Of a DNA stretch of 64,000 nucleotides, positions 52,346 to 62,737 are shown in pieces. The stretch is taken from positions 248,001 to 312,000 of the forward strand of contig JAMYHL010000003.1 of assembly GCA_025531455.1 (NCBI GenBank), written 5' to 3'. The stretch is from Apiotrichum sp. Y4204. Taxonomy: Eukaryota; Basidiomycota; Tremellomycetes; Trichosporonales; Trichosporonaceae. The notes under the pieces were generated by a model, which had not been told where the DNA came from, searched no databases, and saw only the letters and a list, made by a program, of their open reading frames with translations. A program made the translations under genes and the position numbers. Within the stretch, counting starts at the first letter, position 1, and the number at the start of each line of letters is the position of its first letter.

Positions 52346-55300
52346 TCACAGTATGCTGTTGACCCGCAACACCTCAGGACTGTTCGTTATCCGCCACGAC
52401 AGGCGGCGGTCCGCTGGCACGGCCGCGGGGATACTAGTGGATGTTTGGTCTTGTGGTGAAGGCGGGGTTTGTGGGTTTTGTGCTGGGTATTGGTGAGATT
52501 GAATGGGATTATGTTGATTCTGTTGGGTAATGTCTGTCGGAGGTTGGATCGGGGTATTGTCGACCGCGGCCGGGAGATTGGGCTGCGGGATAGGAGTGGG
52601 TCTAGTGGGAGGTGTAGGAGGAATGCAGGTGGGCGACGTCGCCGGCGACTGGGGGATGGTCATCGGACCTGACAACGGTGGGCTGAGAAGCTGTGTCCCT
52701 TGCCAGGCTGTGCTCGGCGGTGGTCCTGGCACTGAAGCCGCTGATGGATTCGCCTTGGACGGTACACTCGGCAGCTGCGAGACCTGCACCGAGGCACTGG
52801 GTTTGGGCGGTATACTCGGCAGTGGACCACTCGGCGGCGCAGTGACCGGTGGTCCAGGCTTAGAGGAGCCGATCGGTTGCGTCGCCTGTACAGCTGCTCT
52901 GGGCGGCACACGCGGGACCGCGCTCGTCATGCTCGGCATCAAGCTCGACACCCTCGGCTTCGTGTCCGGCATAATCGGCATCGGTTTGGGCGGCACATTG
53001 GGTCCGGGTCCAGTGTGGAGTGGCTCGACGAGGTGGAGACCTTGGGGGACAGCGCGGGCCTGATCTGAGTCCGAGAGAGAACGCTTACGCGACTCGCGGC
53101 GCGAGCGCCGGTCAGTGTCTGGGGGAATCGGACTGTCCCGAAGCACCTCGCGTTCACTGTCGCGCTCACGATCAGCGTCTCGAGTGCCTTCGTCGTGAGT
53201 CGGGTTCTTCCCCTTCTCCCGGAGGGTGAACCGTTTGATTGGCGGAGGAGTCTGGCTGCGGGAGCGGCGAAGAGCCGTTTCTGGGTCCGTCTTGCGCGAC
53301 GTGGGCGTGGATGGCGTTGAGGGCTGCGCGGTGGGGCTTTTCCCGCCTGTCGATCGGCCGCTGAATGGCCACACCTTGTGCAGCCACTTGCTCTTTACCC
53401 GGGTGTTGGCATCGATTGGAGCTGGCACGCCCCCATGGCCGGACGGCTTGGCTGCGGGGATGGGCTGTGGTGAGGGGCCCGCGTTGGAGGCTTGTGCATT
53501 CGAATGCTGTAACGGCCATATCTTGCTACCACGCTTTCCCGGTTTGGCATTCCCTTGGGGAGGAGCTGGAGGGACTGTATGTCCCTGGCGCGCGGCGGGG
53601 ATCGGTTGCGAGGCGGGGTTAGAATGAGGAAGCTGGGTGTGCGGGTGGGGTCCTGGCTGGGCAATGAGAGCCGGAGTCGAGGCATTGTGACTCGGGGATG
53701 GTACGCCGTGGGAGCTGTTCCTCTTCGATGTGATGGTCGGCTGGGAGACACTGCGTGGGAGGGCCTGGCTGAGTCCCTCGTTCTTTCCTTCCGGCACGCT
53801 AGAGAGACGGCTGCTCGCCTCGCTGCATGTGCTGTCAGATACCCTGTTGTCACTCCCTGGACTGTGGACTAACCGCTGGCTGTCCTCTGTCCAGTTGTGG
53901 GCGGCTGAATCGGCATGGGTCTCGGATCGACCGCGGTGGAGCCACCCGGACATGCGTAAGATACCGGAACGTCTGGCGGATGGATCGGCAGCTTCAACGC
54001 GGAACCCGACAGACCCGAGGGAGTGTTTTGCCGCCGACGGACTGCCGCTGTGAGCTGGGGTGCTGGTTCGGGTTGCTGCGGGGCGCGAACCGGTCTGCGT
54101 CACTATAGAGGTTGACCGAACAGGGACGACATTTGCCGGGAGCGTTGACCCGCTGGTAGTGTCACACTTGGGCTGCGGGGTAGCGGTCACGCTAAGTACA
54201 GGCTGCACAGTGGTGGGTACAGGCTTCACAACGGGTAGATCAATGCCCGGCGCGTTGGGCGAAGTTGGTAGTGGCTGAGTCGGGGATGATGTAAGTGCAG
54301 GTCGTGTCGGTGCAGGTGCGGTCCGAGGCCGCCTTCCGAAGGTGTCTGTTGGAAGATGAGGCTGTTTCCTGACCGGGGCGGTGGACGGAAGGGCGGGAAG
54401 CGCTCTACTGCTGAACAGAGCTTGGCCTGCAATGGGACTCGCTGGGACAGCACTCTGTCTGGTCGGAACGGCTGTTGGATCCATTGGGGTAACGTTAGAT
54501 GCTGATGGCCTCACGACCGAATTCTCTGGGCCAGTAGTCGGTCTCGATAGGTGCGTTATCGGAATCGCTGGGTCCGCCGTCTGTCTTGAGGGGAGTTCCG
54601 CAGAGTTCGAGGGATCTGGAGTCTGGCCCGACGGGAGAGCAGCAGAGTTTGCCAGGCTAGCAGCATCGTTTAATGGGCCTTCAGGTGGTGCCAAACTGGC
54701 TGGACCCGTAGCAGCACTCGATGGATCTCCTGTTGATGTCAAAGGGCTTGCGACCGGGTCTGTTGATTCTGTGGCAAGGCTTGCAGGACTCGCCGTCGGG
54801 CTCTGATAATCATTCTGCGGACTAGACGGTGGTATCTGGGGCAAAGGCCGAGTCGGTGGAGGGGGGCCAGGCGATGGCGTAGAGGTTGGGGACCCCGCTC
54901 CAGTTCCGGTGGAAGGGGTAGGAGGGAGTGCTGGCCGCGTCGCCGTCGGCGTTCGGAGGAGTGGGGGACATGGTGCGACTGGAGAGGTTGGAGATTGTAT
55001 CGACGTGCTGCGAGGCGGAATGACCGCCACACGTTGTGGGGTTAGTGGCCCAGGTCTAGACTCGGTAGGCGATGACGGGACCACCAGCGGCACCTTAGTC
55101 GGGCTGCCGGGAATGGGAAGCCGATGGCCTGCGGCGGAAGGGAGGGAAGGTGGTGTACCTTGCGACGACGGCGCCTGTGGCGGGGGGAGCGGTCGTGGTG
55201 GTGACCCACTGTGTCCCGGAAAATGAGCTCCGTGACCTTGGACTGACGGGGTACGGCTCGGCGGTGTCGACGTTGGCGTAGCGAAATGGGCTGCGCTCGG

Positions 55301-56662
55301 CGACGGCGGCATCGGCCTTCCCTGCATCGACGGCGCGGGGCTCGGAGAAGCCATTGGCACTGGCGGGCCCGAGATCATACCTGGACCCCCAGCCGGCGTG
55401 TGGTAGCCCTGGATGGACGGTGAACGACTCGGCGCCATCATGGGGGAAATCATGTTTGGTCCAGGAGCCTGGAGCATCGGAAGGCCTGTGACAGATGGTG
55501 CTCGGCTTGGCGTCATCAGCTGATTGATCGGCGCAACGTGAGGCGGCGGCACGGATCTCATCTGCGGCGAGCCAGTCGGCGTCCCCGGACCCGAACGTGG
55601 TGTCTGAGCAAAAGGTTGGGTGAACATAGCAGGAGCGTGGGGCTGGTGTGGAAGCGGCCGAGGCTGGAACGGGAAAGGCCCGCTCGGGAGGGTACCTGCG
55701 GAGGCTGAGCGGCCACGACCCTTCCGCGCCGCAGGCTCGGCATGGTGGCTAACGGCGCCGTGGGACGAGCGCCTACCGAAAGCTGGGGGATGGTGCCCCT
55801 CTGCAGTCCCCGGCCTGCGAGAGACAGCCCTGTCGACGGTGACTTTATCGGTCCTCTCGTCGTGTCGCAAACTGACGCTGCTGCGCGCCCGGGAAAGAAA
55901 GCTTGAGACCCGGCTCCTGCTCGGTGACGACGAGCGCGATTGTGGTGGCGTGTGCGATTGCGAGAGAGGGTGGGAGTCCCGCTGCGGAGGAAATAGGCTC
56001 GGTGGTGCGAGTTCTGTGATCATGTCGAGCGGAAGCTGAAGCGCGGAAGAGAGGTACGCCTCACGCTGCGATAGGGGGGTCATCGGCGGAGGCCTGAACG
56101 AGCTGGGGCCCACCGGCATAGGTGCCGGCGCAGCCATGGGCACCGGAGCCATCGAGGTCATAGAAGCGCGATACACCAAATGGTCGGAGCGTGGGAGAAC
56201 AATGTCCTTGTGGAAGTGGTCGCCTGCGGGTGAGGCGGCGAGGTAGGCCATCGGTGGAGGCCGTGCTATTGGGCGGAGTGCTATGGGCACGCCTCCGGGG
56301 GGAGGGGGGGTGGGTCGGCTAGGGGGAGGAGGCTGCGGCGAGTGGGAAGGTGAGTATGGAGTTGAGAGACGCCCGCTGAGGTGTCTCTCGCGAAGTTCGC
56401 CTTCGGTCATAACGCGTCTGTCGTCGTCTGTCCTGCAGCTGCTGCCACTGGGATTCTGCGCCAAAGGTAGTGATGTCTGGCCGGCAGACTCCTGTTTCCA
56501 TTGCGAGGACTGAGGCGATGCATCAATCGACGAAAGTGCGGGCGAGGGCGAGCGAGAGGAGGCGTAAGGAAGATCGGAAGGGGCTGAAAGAAGTTCACCT
56601 GGGGCTACGCAAACGGCACCTGGCTGCGAAGCTGAAGGCGAAGGGGCGAGTATATCGCTCAT
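52346..56662 (-). CDS. Giant proline/serine-rich disordered protein
   Basis: Intronless frame of 1438 residues from ATG 56662 (MSDILAPSPSASQPG); an in-frame ATG six codons upstream (56680) is possible. Composition is dominated by Pro, Ser, Thr and Ala with many P-x-x-P and S-P motifs (for example RPLPPPQAPSSQGTPPSL), suiting SH3/WW-domain ligands and proline-directed kinases. A few less disordered patches exist, such as DHLVYRASMTS near residue 165 and KSKWLHKVWPFSGRS near 1110; the latter and KIWPLQHSN at ~1060 look like two copies of a K-x-W-P-F/L motif. It ends WRITNSPEVLRVNSIL. No catalytic domain or membrane segment. Long uninterrupted frame in an intron-rich genome is notable. Function unknown; perhaps a cortical or actin scaffold. 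Confidence 0.72.
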   Translation of the reverse strand: MSDILAPSPSASQPGAVCVAPGELLSAPSDLPYASSRSPSPALSSIDASPQSSQWKQESAGQTSLPLAQNPSGSSCRTDDDRRVMTEGELRERHLSGRLSTPYSPSHSPQPPPPSRPTPPPPGGVPIALRPIARPPPMAYLAASPAGDHFHKDIVLPRSDHLVYRASMTSMAPVPMAAPAPMPVGPSSFRPPPMTPLSQREAYLSSALQLPLDMITELAPPSLFPPQRDSHPLSQSHTPPQSRSSSPSRSRVSSFLSRARSSVSLRHDERTDKVTVDRAVSRRPGTAEGHHPPAFGRRSSHGAVSHHAEPAARKGRGRSASAGTLPSGPFPFQPRPLPHQPHAPAMFTQPFAQTPRSGPGTPTGSPQMRSVPPPHVAPINQLMTPSRAPSVTGLPMLQAPGPNMISPMMAPSRSPSIQGYHTPAGGPGMISGPPVPMASPSPAPSMQGRPMPPSPSAAHFATPTSTPPSRTPSVQGHGAHFPGHSGSPPRPLPPPQAPSSQGTPPSLPSAAGHRLPIPGSPTKVPLVVPSSPTESRPGPLTPQRVAVIPPRSTSIQSPTSPVAPCPPLLRTPTATRPALPPTPSTGTGAGSPTSTPSPGPPPPTRPLPQIPPSSPQNDYQSPTASPASLATESTDPVASPLTSTGDPSSAATGPASLAPPEGPLNDAASLANSAALPSGQTPDPSNSAELPSRQTADPAIPITHLSRPTTGPENSVVRPSASNVTPMDPTAVPTRQSAVPASPIAGQALFSSRALPALPSTAPVRKQPHLPTDTFGRRPRTAPAPTRPALTSSPTQPLPTSPNAPGIDLPVVKPVPTTVQPVLSVTATPQPKCDTTSGSTLPANVVPVRSTSIVTQTGSRPAATRTSTPAHSGSPSAAKHSLGSVGFRVEAADPSARRSGILRMSGWLHRGRSETHADSAAHNWTEDSQRLVHSPGSDNRVSDSTCSEASSRLSSVPEGKNEGLSQALPRSVSQPTITSKRNSSHGVPSPSHNASTPALIAQPGPHPHTQLPHSNPASQPIPAARQGHTVPPAPPQGNAKPGKRGSKIWPLQHSNAQASNAGPSPQPIPAAKPSGHGGVPAPIDANTRVKSKWLHKVWPFSGRSTGGKSPTAQPSTPSTPTSRKTDPETALRRSRSQTPPPIKRFTLREKGKNPTHDEGTRDADRERDSEREVLRDSPIPPDTDRRSRRESRKRSLSDSDQARAVPQGLHLVEPLHTGPGPNVPPKPMPIMPDTKPRVSSLMPSMTSAVPRVPPRAAVQATQPIGSSKPGPPVTAPPSGPLPSIPPKPSASVQVSQLPSVPSKANPSAASVPGPPPSTAWQGTQLLSPPLSGPMTIPQSPATSPTCIPPTPPTRPTPIPQPNLPAAVDNTPIQPPTDITQQNQHNPIQSHQYPAQNPQTPPSPQDQTSTSIPAAVPADRRLSWRITNSPEVLRVNSIL

Positions 56663-58130
56663 GACGGCCACGGCAATCAAATTCGCTGCCCCGAGGTCGA
56701 AGGTTAGAAATCACTGACAAAGATCCAGCTGGTACAGTGACAACAAAGGGGGAGGCTGATCCAGCGCACGAGAGAGCGACGTCGAGCCTAAAGGAGAGAA
56801 AACCGGGGGTGAGTGAATGAAACGAGTGTGGAATGGTAAGCGGACAGTAAGAAGTGAAGCGCGCAGTGAGGAGGATAGGCGGAGAGAGGGAGAGGGGCGG
56901 AGAAGAGGAAGGGGTGAAAATGGTGTGAAGAACAAGGAAAACGCAAAGGGGTGGATAAGATTTCCAGCGACGACAATGAGCTCGACGCAGATGTTGACGA
57001 CGAGACGGGCGTGGCTCGCTGGTCCGTGCGAGTACCGAATTAGGGGGATCCGTCTGGTATGGGGGTCACACTCGCAGCGTGATTACCTCCTCGTGGTACT
57101 GGTACTGGTGTTGCCGCTCGCCATCGCCGCTCGGTCCTGCAGTCTCATGCGGCACAACCGCGTGTCCGTGTTCGAGTCCGTGCCCAGTGGACGAGGGATC
57201 TGGTGAAGTGGCGAGAGTGGCGAGCAGCAATGTGAAGAAACTGAGAAGCAGCAGATGTGGAAGGAAAAATAGAGCACAAACAGATCGTGTCGATGGAGGT
57301 GCGTGTGCACAGACACTTTGTTACTACAAAGTCTTCGCAAAAGAGCGACACGGCGGACCACAATGCAAAAAGCCTGGAACCGTGCTTAGCCGTGGCCCCG
57401 TGCCGGCGTGAGGAATGGCAAAACACGAGACACCTGCCGCGGTGTTCCGGTTTACTTTCGGGTCGTTTCGAACGAAGACTATTAGCATCGGAGGCTTGAG
57501 GGTCCCCGGTGGTGGCGTCAGTCACTCCTTAGATCCTTGACGGCATCAGGCGAGGAAGAGGGTAAAGCGTAAGAGATGGGAATGGGAGACAGAACAAGCA
57601 GGAACGGTTCGAAGGGTATTTGGGGCCTTTGGGGTTGGGTTGGGTTGCACACAGGGGCTTTGCATTGTTGGATTGTGTTCTGGCCACTTGCAGTACATTT
57701 GAGTGTGCGGAATCGAGGGGACTGAGTAGAGTGCTCGAGTGTGGGCGGGGTGCCAAGGACGCGCACCGCGCACCGGTAAACGCGAGGCTGCTACGCGTCA
57801 GGAAAAGGGTAGGCGCGCGTAGGCGGGGTTCGGAGCTGGCCGCTTTGAAGACGGTGTACATACAGCGTGCATGCCGATGACCTCATGCGCGCAGGACCAG
57901 TACGGCGACATGAAACGAATTGAGTGCATCGAGTGGCGAGTGGAGGACAATCCTGGACGCGGACTACCATGGCCGCCGATACTCGGGGTCGCCGACGGTT
58001 CGGGACGGCCGTCGAATGCCCGCAGCATTCCAGGTTCACGGTGGACTGGTGGACGCCACCGAGCAGCAAGCACGTTGCGATGAGCTGCATTTTCGACGCG
58101 ATTCGACACATTTCCTTGGCGCCGGACCGT
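56663..58130. other. Long upstream region of the disordered protein gene
   Basis: About 1.45 kb, no supported gene. The minus strand next to the start is C/T-rich (56.72-56.95 kb), as expected of a 5' leader. A GGGTTGGGTTGGGTT run occurs near 57628-57648. Confidence 0.45.
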
Positions 58131-59309
58131 CTAAACGTCCGCCTCAGGATCAAGCCACAGCCAGCTCGCAGCGCAGCCACCCCACATTGCGCGAACACTG
58201 CCGGGGAGAATGGTGTCCACACGCGTGAGTCGCGTGCGGTCTTCCTCATCCCCGAGGCCTAAGTTCCCATGCTCGTTCCAGCCGCCGGCGTACAGCCCAT
58301 CATCGGTAGTGACGAGGACATGTTCGGTGCCGGTGCAGAATGAGATCGGGCGGGTGGATGAAGGAAGGGCGACAAGAGCGCGGCCGGAGGCTGCTCCGGA
58401 GTCGGCCTCGCGAAGCAGCTGACCATGAGTGTTCGCGCCCTGCGACCATACCCCCTCGGAGGTGAGGATGTAGCTCCCGCCCCACGTCGCACCGGCTTGA
58501 TTCACGCCATGTGCGGTGTCAAGGCCGGTAATCTGGCCTTTCGCGTCGCTTCCCCACGCAAGCACACGGCCATCAGCAAGAAGAGCGAGTGAGTGCGCGG
58601 CGCCAAGTGCGAGGTCGACGATGGGCGAGCTGGGGGCGAGGTCGATCTGTGTCGGCGGGAGCGTTGTGGGTTGCGCCTTGCCTTTGCCTTTGCCCTTGCC
58701 CTTGTCGCTTTTCTCTAGCGGCACGGCGCTGAGTTCTCCACGCCGCGCCGCCCCCCAGCCAACGACGCGCTGGGTATCCCCTCTCCGGAGCACAGCGACG
58801 ACATGCCTCTGCCCACCACAGAGAAGCTTGACACGTTCCCCTGCAGCGAGGCCGACATCAACGACACGCGTGCCCGCGGGGCCGGGAGAACCGAGCTCGC
58901 CAAAGTCATTCGACCCCGAGGCGACGACCTTCTCCTCTCCGGTGTGGGAGTGTCGGAACACGACGAAACTAGTCGTCCACGTCGCTGCGATCTTGGTTGG
59001 GACCCAGCGGTCGTCGAGCTCTCGCGGTCGGAGGGAGATGGGCCTAAATGTGGTGGCTGGACTGGCGGGGGCCAGCGCGCATGGTGGGCCCAGCTGACCA
59101 TGCGTGTTTGTGCCCGCTCCGAGGAGCTTGTTTGCGCCATCGACAGTTACGAGAAGGAGCGCATGAGAGGCTGAGCTGACGAGCCAGTGGACAGCCGTCA
59201 CTTCGCCACAGGAGGGGTCGAAGCGGCACGGTGTGAACGTCGAGACATCGTCGGTGTGGCCGAGCGCCAGCTGTCCGGAGCCGTTTGATCCGCACGCGAG
59301 AAGCGGCAT
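58131..59309 (-). CDS. ATS1: RCC1-repeat protein, Ats1-like
   Basis: Intronless, 392 residues from ATG 59309 (MPLLACGSNGSGQLALGHTD). The frame extends 77 codons upstream to 59540, but that part overlaps a tRNA-like element and lacks conservation. RCC1-type blades recur: ACGSNGSGQLALG, GAGTNTHGQLG, ASGSNDFGELG, GWGAARRGEL, AWGSDAKGQI, SQGANTHGQL and GGWNEHGNLGLGDEED. The last, W-N-E-H-G-N-x-G, is characteristic of the Ats1 subgroup. A KGKGKGKGK spacer interrupts blade four. Ats1 acts with Kti11 in diphthamide and tRNA wobble-uridine modification and was found as an alpha-tubulin suppressor in budding yeast. A generic RCC1-fold protein is the alternative. Confidence 0.75.
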   Translation of the reverse strand: MPLLACGSNGSGQLALGHTDDVSTFTPCRFDPSCGEVTAVHWLVSSASHALLLVTVDGANKLLGAGTNTHGQLGPPCALAPASPATTFRPISLRPRELDDRWVPTKIAATWTTSFVVFRHSHTGEEKVVASGSNDFGELGSPGPAGTRVVDVGLAAGERVKLLCGGQRHVVAVLRRGDTQRVVGWGAARRGELSAVPLEKSDKGKGKGKGKAQPTTLPPTQIDLAPSSPIVDLALGAAHSLALLADGRVLAWGSDAKGQITGLDTAHGVNQAGATWGGSYILTSEGVWSQGANTHGQLLREADSGAASGRALVALPSSTRPISFCTGTEHVLVTTDDGLYAGGWNEHGNLGLGDEEDRTRLTRVDTILPGSVRAMWGGCAASWLWLDPEADV

Positions 59310-59532
59310 CGAGGAGAATGGATGGTATGAGGATGAGAGATGAGGATGAGAGATGAGGATGATGTCGAGAAAACAGAAAGTCGGGAGGTCGGAGGGGAGT
59401 GACGTCAAGCGACGACGATCAGTGTGGGTGGATGCATCCGTTGTGGCAGTGATCGGTGTTGTGGCAGTCGTGGGGGGCACACATTGTGCAGAGGACGTTT
59501 CTTCACCAACTCGTTGCTTTTCAATTATTGCA

Positions 59533-59636
59533 AGCGGCATAGCTCAGTGGTTTAGCTCATAGATCCAACTTATGCTTAGCGGTTATCTTCGGCCTTTGTG
59601 TCGATGGCGACGGAAGTTCGAATCCCCGGCGGGGTG
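59533..59636 (+). tRNA. tRNA-like Pol III element, anticodon CCA possible, stems defective
   Basis: An exact A box (TAGCTCAGTGG, 59540-59550) and a near-perfect B box (AGTTCGAATCC, 59615-59625) are 75 nt apart, as in an intron-containing tRNA. CATAG-ATCCAAC-TTATG could form an anticodon arm with CCA (Trp). But the T stem (GGAAG/CCCCG) has three mismatches and no acceptor stem forms with the 3' side. It is either a tRNA pseudogene or an internal promoter or leader for a longer Pol III RNA. Confidence 0.4.
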
Positions 59637-59800
59637 AACATTTAATGTTCTACCTGCACTTCTCGGGGGGCCACCCAGGTAAACGCGGCTTGGGCCCGGC
59701 TGTATCCGTAGTTGCTCCTCTGCCCGTGGGAGGCGGAGCTGCGGTAGCACACACCTGTCTCCCCGGCGGTGGGAGGGGACTATTGGCACGTTCCCTTTTT
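59637..59800 (+). ncRNA. Candidate Pol III transcript body ending in T5
   Basis: GC-rich, structure-prone sequence directly downstream of the tRNA-like promoter, with GCTCC...GGAGC and similar complementary segments. It ends at TTCCCTTTTT (T5 at 59796-59800), a Pol III-type terminator. No protein frame with coding character crosses it. I tested by eye for SRP, RNase P, U6 and 5S signatures and found no convincing match. Existence as an RNA is inferred. Confidence 0.3.
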
Positions 59801-60133
59801 GCAACTGTTCTATTGCCATTGTCGTTATGCGTCGCCGTCGCCATCGCACGGCCGTCGCGTGGTTGGTAATCACCAGCAAGGACTGTCTCTTGCGGGACAG
59901 TGTAACAAAATGTTGACCACACAGCGAGATTGACCCGCTAATGCTACTAATCGGAGATGCGTGCCGTGCGCTGCTTGTGGCGTATACAAGAAGGTAATAT
60001 GACATGGGGAAAAGAGTACTACTACAACGGCGAGAGAGCATGTTGAGATGAACAATCGATGCCCAAGCCAAAGACACACGGACTGCTACTTGTCGGCCTC
60101 CAAGCTGGAGCGCATATCGCAAGACAGGATCTC
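59801..60133. other. Spacer with a hairpin
   Basis: Contains ACTGTC-TCTTGCG-GGACAGT, a stem of 6-7 bp near 59882-59902, and short AT-rich sequence. This is the 3' side of the LPMO-like gene. Confidence 0.4.
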
Positions 60134-61051
60134 TCAGCGCTGCTTGAGAACGACGGCCTCGTCCTGTGCGCCATTTTTGAACCCGTAGCGCGCGTTGTAC
60201 TGCGGCGGGTCTGTGCGGAGGTTACGGTCGCCGTACCGGCCGTCCATGTTGTTTCCGTCCTTCTGGTACATGTACATGGGCTGCTTAGGCCCACGAACGC
60301 AATCCTGGGGTTTGTCATCGCAGTAGAACGGCGCAGGGCCGTTGGGCACCTCGTGGGCGCTGCTCGTCTTGCCCGTGACGGTGCAGCGGTAGAGCGAGTT
60401 GTACATTTCAGCCGAGTAGCCGCCCTCGGCGCGGTGCAGCCAGTTCCAGGTACACAGGCAGCCGCCGGACGGACACGGCGGCATGTTGGCCGGGATGCGG
60501 TACTCGACCGCGCGCTTCCACACCGAGGTGTAGTTTACCGAAATGACCGTCATGTCCTGTGGCCGAAGGGCGTCCACGTCCGAAGTGTACGCGATCGCCA
60601 GCGCCGTACCCCCAAACTTCATCGGGTCAGGCGTTTCACCCAGCTTGTTGAGCGTATGCATCGCTCCGGGATTGTTAGGGCACGCGTACTCGGGCAAAGG
60701 TTTCGACTGGTCGCCCTTCCTGAGGGAGGTGAACTGCATATCACACGCGACCTCGGCTTGAGAATGTCAGAACCAGCAAGAATAAAGCTCTCAACACTAC
60801 TTACCCTTCAGCCCCCCTCCGGAAGGGAGCTCGAGGAACTCGCCCGCCGGCGGCGGGTTCCTCTTCTGCCCGTGCCCGAACCACTCGGCCGTCGTAAAGT
60901 AGTGATCGGCTCGCAGCGGATTGGCAATGCCCGCGAGCCACCCCTCGCGGTCGTTGGTCACGGGCCCGCGGTTGTATCCAAACAGCGACTTGTCCCAGAG
61001 GGTGATGTGCGCCTGGGCGGGGAGGGCGAGTAGGAGGAGGGTGCAGAGCAT
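60134..61051 (-). CDS. Secreted AA14-like lytic polysaccharide monooxygenase
   Basis: Exons 61051-60805 and 60756-60134 (870 nt, 289 residues), joined by a 48-nt GTAAGT intron that reads GGLK|AEVACDMQFTS in phase. A 14-residue signal peptide (MLCTLLLLALPAQA) is followed directly by HITLWDKSLFGYN, so cleavage exposes an N-terminal His for the copper histidine brace. FLELPSGGGL, MHTLN with a candidate second copper His, GGTALAIAYTSDV, SVNYTSVWKRAVEYRIPANM, PPCPSGGCLCTWNW and KQPMYMYQKDGNN follow in the order known from AA14-type proteins. Several Cys pairs fit disulphides. AA14 enzymes oxidise xylan on cellulose; activity of yeast members is unproven. No carbohydrate-binding module or GPI tail. 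Confidence 0.7.
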
Positions 61052-62737
61052 AGTGGGCTATGAGTGTGAGTCTGGGCGGTCTGGTCTCTGCTGCTGCTCG
61101 TCCTTTATGTAGTCGGCTGGGGAGTTGTGTTTGCAATTGCCTCATCTTATCCCTGCTTCTAAAACGGATGTGAAGGGGCATGGAGATGCTGTGGCGGTGA
61201 AGAAGAACGATCCCATCATGGTCAGTCGCTTTCACATTTCAAAGCGTTGATAAACCGATCAGAAGTCGCCGAGGCTCTGCTTGACCGCTCACAGTATCGA
61301 TATCCTTTGGGCAGTGGTACCTGTGTATACAGCTGCTGCTATTGCTCTCTGCCGCTGACCATCAGCATCCCGTGGATCGCCAGGCCTGGACTTCAAATCC
61401 TTTGAACCACAGACTCCTTGTCGCAAAGAAGAACGGACAAGGAGATGTCCAGGTCGGACACTTTCCCATGACTGACTTGCTGCCTCTCTGGTTGACGTTG
61501 GGGTCATCAAAACGGATTGGTTGTCAAGTTACCTTCCACTCTTAATATACTTGCCTGTCGACCTTTGCGCTCCCGCTGGTTCTCCGTCAGCTGATCGTTC
61601 TCGTCGCTGCTTACGGCTTTCTTCTTGGCTCTCGTTTGAACACAAGAATCCAGCCAAGATCCATCCTACTCAGCACACACATGTATGTATCCGAGCTGTG
61701 CAGCATGTATGTAGCAGATAAGTGCAGTTTCAGAACATAAGACCACATGAAGTGTTACAACCTCCGCCTTCAACACCTGACACATCTTCTGTACTGTATC
61801 GATCGGTTCAACATCTGGATGGCGACCAAAGTCCATTTTTGACGCAGGAAATCCTAGAGCTCCTACTACAATGAGGGCACCTGAATAAGAGCGCAGAGCA
61901 AACGTCTGGGAGAGTGGCGGATCCATCGACTTGGAAGACGTTTGACATAACACTTTGTAGACATCTCCGGTGCTCAACTAACCGATGTTTTCGTTCGGTA
62001 TGGAGTCTCTGCCACAGCGATCGGGCATGGACAAGTAGCTTTACGCTTTCGGGAAGATACGTGCCGTTATGCTTATGTTACATTTTCCTCCTGGTTCCCA
62101 AGCATTGGAACAACAGGTCTGGAGCTCTGGAGTGTCTCTGAATAGCGTGTGACACATGGTTCACTCGCACGACAACAGTCTACAGCTTCATGCCCACATG
62201 AACTCAATGGTGGGCGTGGGCTTCTGCTTACAGTATGTCACGGGAACGTCTATGACGAGGTTGGTGCGAGTCGTGTGTGAGTGAGAGCGTTCTGCTAACC
62301 TTGTGCGGTACACGAGCCTCACGATGCGCCGAGAGACGACCGAGTAGCGGAGTGTGGCACTTAAGTCCTTTCCCATATGTATCCACATCTTCGTATCCTC
62401 GAATGACCAAATGCTTCCAATGCTTCCAATGCTCCAATGCACCAGTTCCACTCAAGCTACTGAGATGCAATGCATTGTCATGACTGGGAATGGAGAGTCC
62501 AGAGTCTAGAGTCCAGGGTCCGAATTATACTATGAAGTTCAACATGGCGCTGTTGATTATACAAATGAAAGAAAACGATGCACGGAAAAATTCGTGTGCT
62601 GATGGCGGGGCGTCTGTATGCCCGCGGGCCATCGACCCCGGGCGGCACTCGACTCTAGCCAGCCTGCTGGCGAGGAGGCCGGCTGGCGAGGTGTGCGCTC
62701 AGCCCGCGGGGTGTTCTAGAAAGACATCATGGCCGGC
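61052..62737. other. 1.7-kb intergenic, no gene seen
   Basis: Relatively AT-rich. ORFs below 105 codons without coding character. Repeated CCAATGCTTCCAATGCTCCAATGC words near 62411-62440. Promoter of the LPMO-like gene and 3' region of the CPL1-like gene. Confidence 0.45.

Noticed and set aside
59310..59540. N-terminal extension of the Ats1-like frame
   Set aside because: Extends 77 codons upstream of a start that already begins the first RCC1 blade, reads into a tRNA-like element and has low-complexity Thr/Ser content.
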